Positions 63,275-64,000 of a stretch of 64,000 bases of DNA are shown one piece after another. The position numbers were made by a program, and so were the translations under genes. The notes under the pieces are model-generated. The model did not search any database and had not been told where the DNA came from. It worked only from the letters and a program-made list of their open reading frames with translations. Within the stretch, counting starts at the first letter, position 1; every line of letters starts with the position of its first letter. The DNA is from Actinoplanes derwentensis (GTDB lineage: Bacteria; Actinomycetota; Actinomycetes; Mycobacteriales; Micromonosporaceae): the NCBI RefSeq assembly GCF_900104725.1, contig NZ_LT629758.1, forward strand, positions 4,726,501 to 4,790,500. The letters are read 5' to 3'.

Positions 63275-64000
63275 TCAGCCGACGGGGGTCGGAGCGGGGC
63301 GGTCGGGGGCCGTACGAACGCTGGGGTTGACCGTGGCGGCGACGGCGGCCGCGAGCATCACGCCGGACAGTGCCCACAGTGAACCTCGCGGGCCGACCGC
63401 GGTCAGCAGGACGCCTGCGGCCAGCGAGGCCAGGGGCATCACGCCCCAGGTAACCGTGGCTCCGGCGCTCATCACCCGGCCCAGCAACTCGTTGGGGACC
63501 ACCACACCGGCGTAGGCGAAGATCACCACGTTCCAGAGAGGGCCGACGAACGCGCACAGAGCACCGATCACGCCGACCTGAAACGGGTGTGTGGTCAAGA
63601 GCATCAGCGGTAGCAGCGCGGCCCAGATCCAGTTGATGCCGACCAGCACCGCACGGAACGAGAAACGCTGGTGGAGACGCCCGGCCGCGATCGCGCCGAG
63701 TAGACCGCCCGCGCTGTAGACGCCCATCATCAAGCCGACTGCCGAGGGGGTCGCGCCCTGTTCTCCGGCCAGGACCACCAGTACCAGGACCAACGCTTGG
63801 AAGACCGCGTTGCTGACGGCGATCAGCAGGAGCGACACCCGGATCAGGGGGTTCCGCCAGACGTACCGAATGCCGGTGGTCGCCGAGCGCCACAGGGGTT
63901 CTGCCGGTCCTTCGGGTGGCTTCTGCAGGTCACGGCGAAGAAAGAGGAGGGCTCCGGCGGCAACTATCGAGGAGAGCCCGTCGAGCAGGAACGGGAGAGC
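63275..64000 (-). CDS. MFS transporter, 5' part outside the window
   Basis: The reading frame is open to the right edge of the window, so the N-terminal part is missing. At least 241 residues remain, with six or more hydrophobic helices (ALPFLLDGLSSIVAAGALLFL at the edge). The segment ending LQKPP..., then WRNPLIRVSLLLIAVSNAVFQALVLVL, resembles the EntS-like MFS_3 group, related to the transporter at 1.5 kb. Convergent with lexA. Substrate unknown. Confidence 0.75.
   Translation of the reverse strand, partial: ALPFLLDGLSSIVAAGALLFLRRDLQKPPEGPAEPLWRSATTGIRYVWRNPLIRVSLLLIAVSNAVFQALVLVLVVLAGEQGATPSAVGLMMGVYSAGGLLGAIAAGRLHQRFSFRAVLVGINWIWAALLPLMLLTTHPFQVGVIGALCAFVGPLWNVVIFAYAGVVVPNELLGRVMSAGATVTWGVMPLASLAAGVLLTAVGPRGSLWALSGVMLAAAVAATVNPSVRTAPDRPAPTPVG

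Overview
High-GC, actinomycete-type DNA: many GTG starts, dense ATGA/GTGA stop-start overlaps, Tat-like signal peptides and PknB-type kinase architecture. The gene complement (GH5_8 mannanase with CBM2, GH43 with AbfB domain, Uma2 nuclease, DUF3068) suggests a soil actinomycete, perhaps Micromonosporaceae/Actinoplanes-like; the genus is inference.

The core of the window (about 6.2-46.7 kb) is a nearly complete sterol-catabolic gene cluster. Side chain: cyp125, fadA5, chsE1/chsE2 (fadE28/fadE29), a ChsH2-ChsH1 fusion and ltp2. Rings A/B: two kstD genes, a third KstD-superfamily flavoprotein, kshA/kshB with a small four-cysteine protein encoded between them, hsaA-D-C-B and hsaE-G-F. Rings C/D (HIP): an IpdF-like SDR, fadE30, fadD3, an atypical crotonase and fadE31/32/33. 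The regulator kstR is present at 43.05 kb. I find six intergenic matches to the KstR half-site pattern TnnAACnnGTTnnA, one perfect match inside kstD, and one KstR2-type box (AnCAAGnnCTTGnT) in the fadE30/fadD3 divergon, so side-chain and A/B-ring genes appear to be under KstR and the HIP genes under KstR2. I see no mce4, ipdAB, echA20, fadA6 or kstR2 in the window.

Layout: 0-6.1 kb holds a secreted EEP hydrolase, a MarR/MFS unit with a 40-bp perfect palindrome, an HD-domain protein, a vWA lipoprotein and an alpha/beta hydrolase. 6.3-32.4 kb is the first steroid block, with a Ser/Thr kinase and a Uma2 gene embedded. 32.4-38.3 kb is an unrelated island: GlnX-GlnH-like sensor pair without pknG, NfeD-flotillin pair, SMI1-like protein and lipoprotein. 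38.3-46.7 kb is the second steroid block: ltp2-chsH-chsE2-chsE1, kstR, SRPBCC protein, kstD2 and a thioesterase. 46.8-59.5 kb carries plant-polymer genes (pectinesterase, mannanase, arabinanase-type GH43), a beta-lactamase-fold hydrolase, an ISAs1-type insertion sequence with a 10-bp target duplication, and a GGDEF protein. 59.7-64 kb carries a DHA2 exporter with a divergent XRE-cupin regulator, lexA and a truncated MFS gene.

Two genome-level oddities stand out. A family of roughly 100-bp imperfect inverted-repeat elements recurs in at least five intergenic gaps. Several steroid enzymes carry in-frame minisatellite-like or low-complexity insertions or tails not present in the mycobacterial homologues as I remember them.
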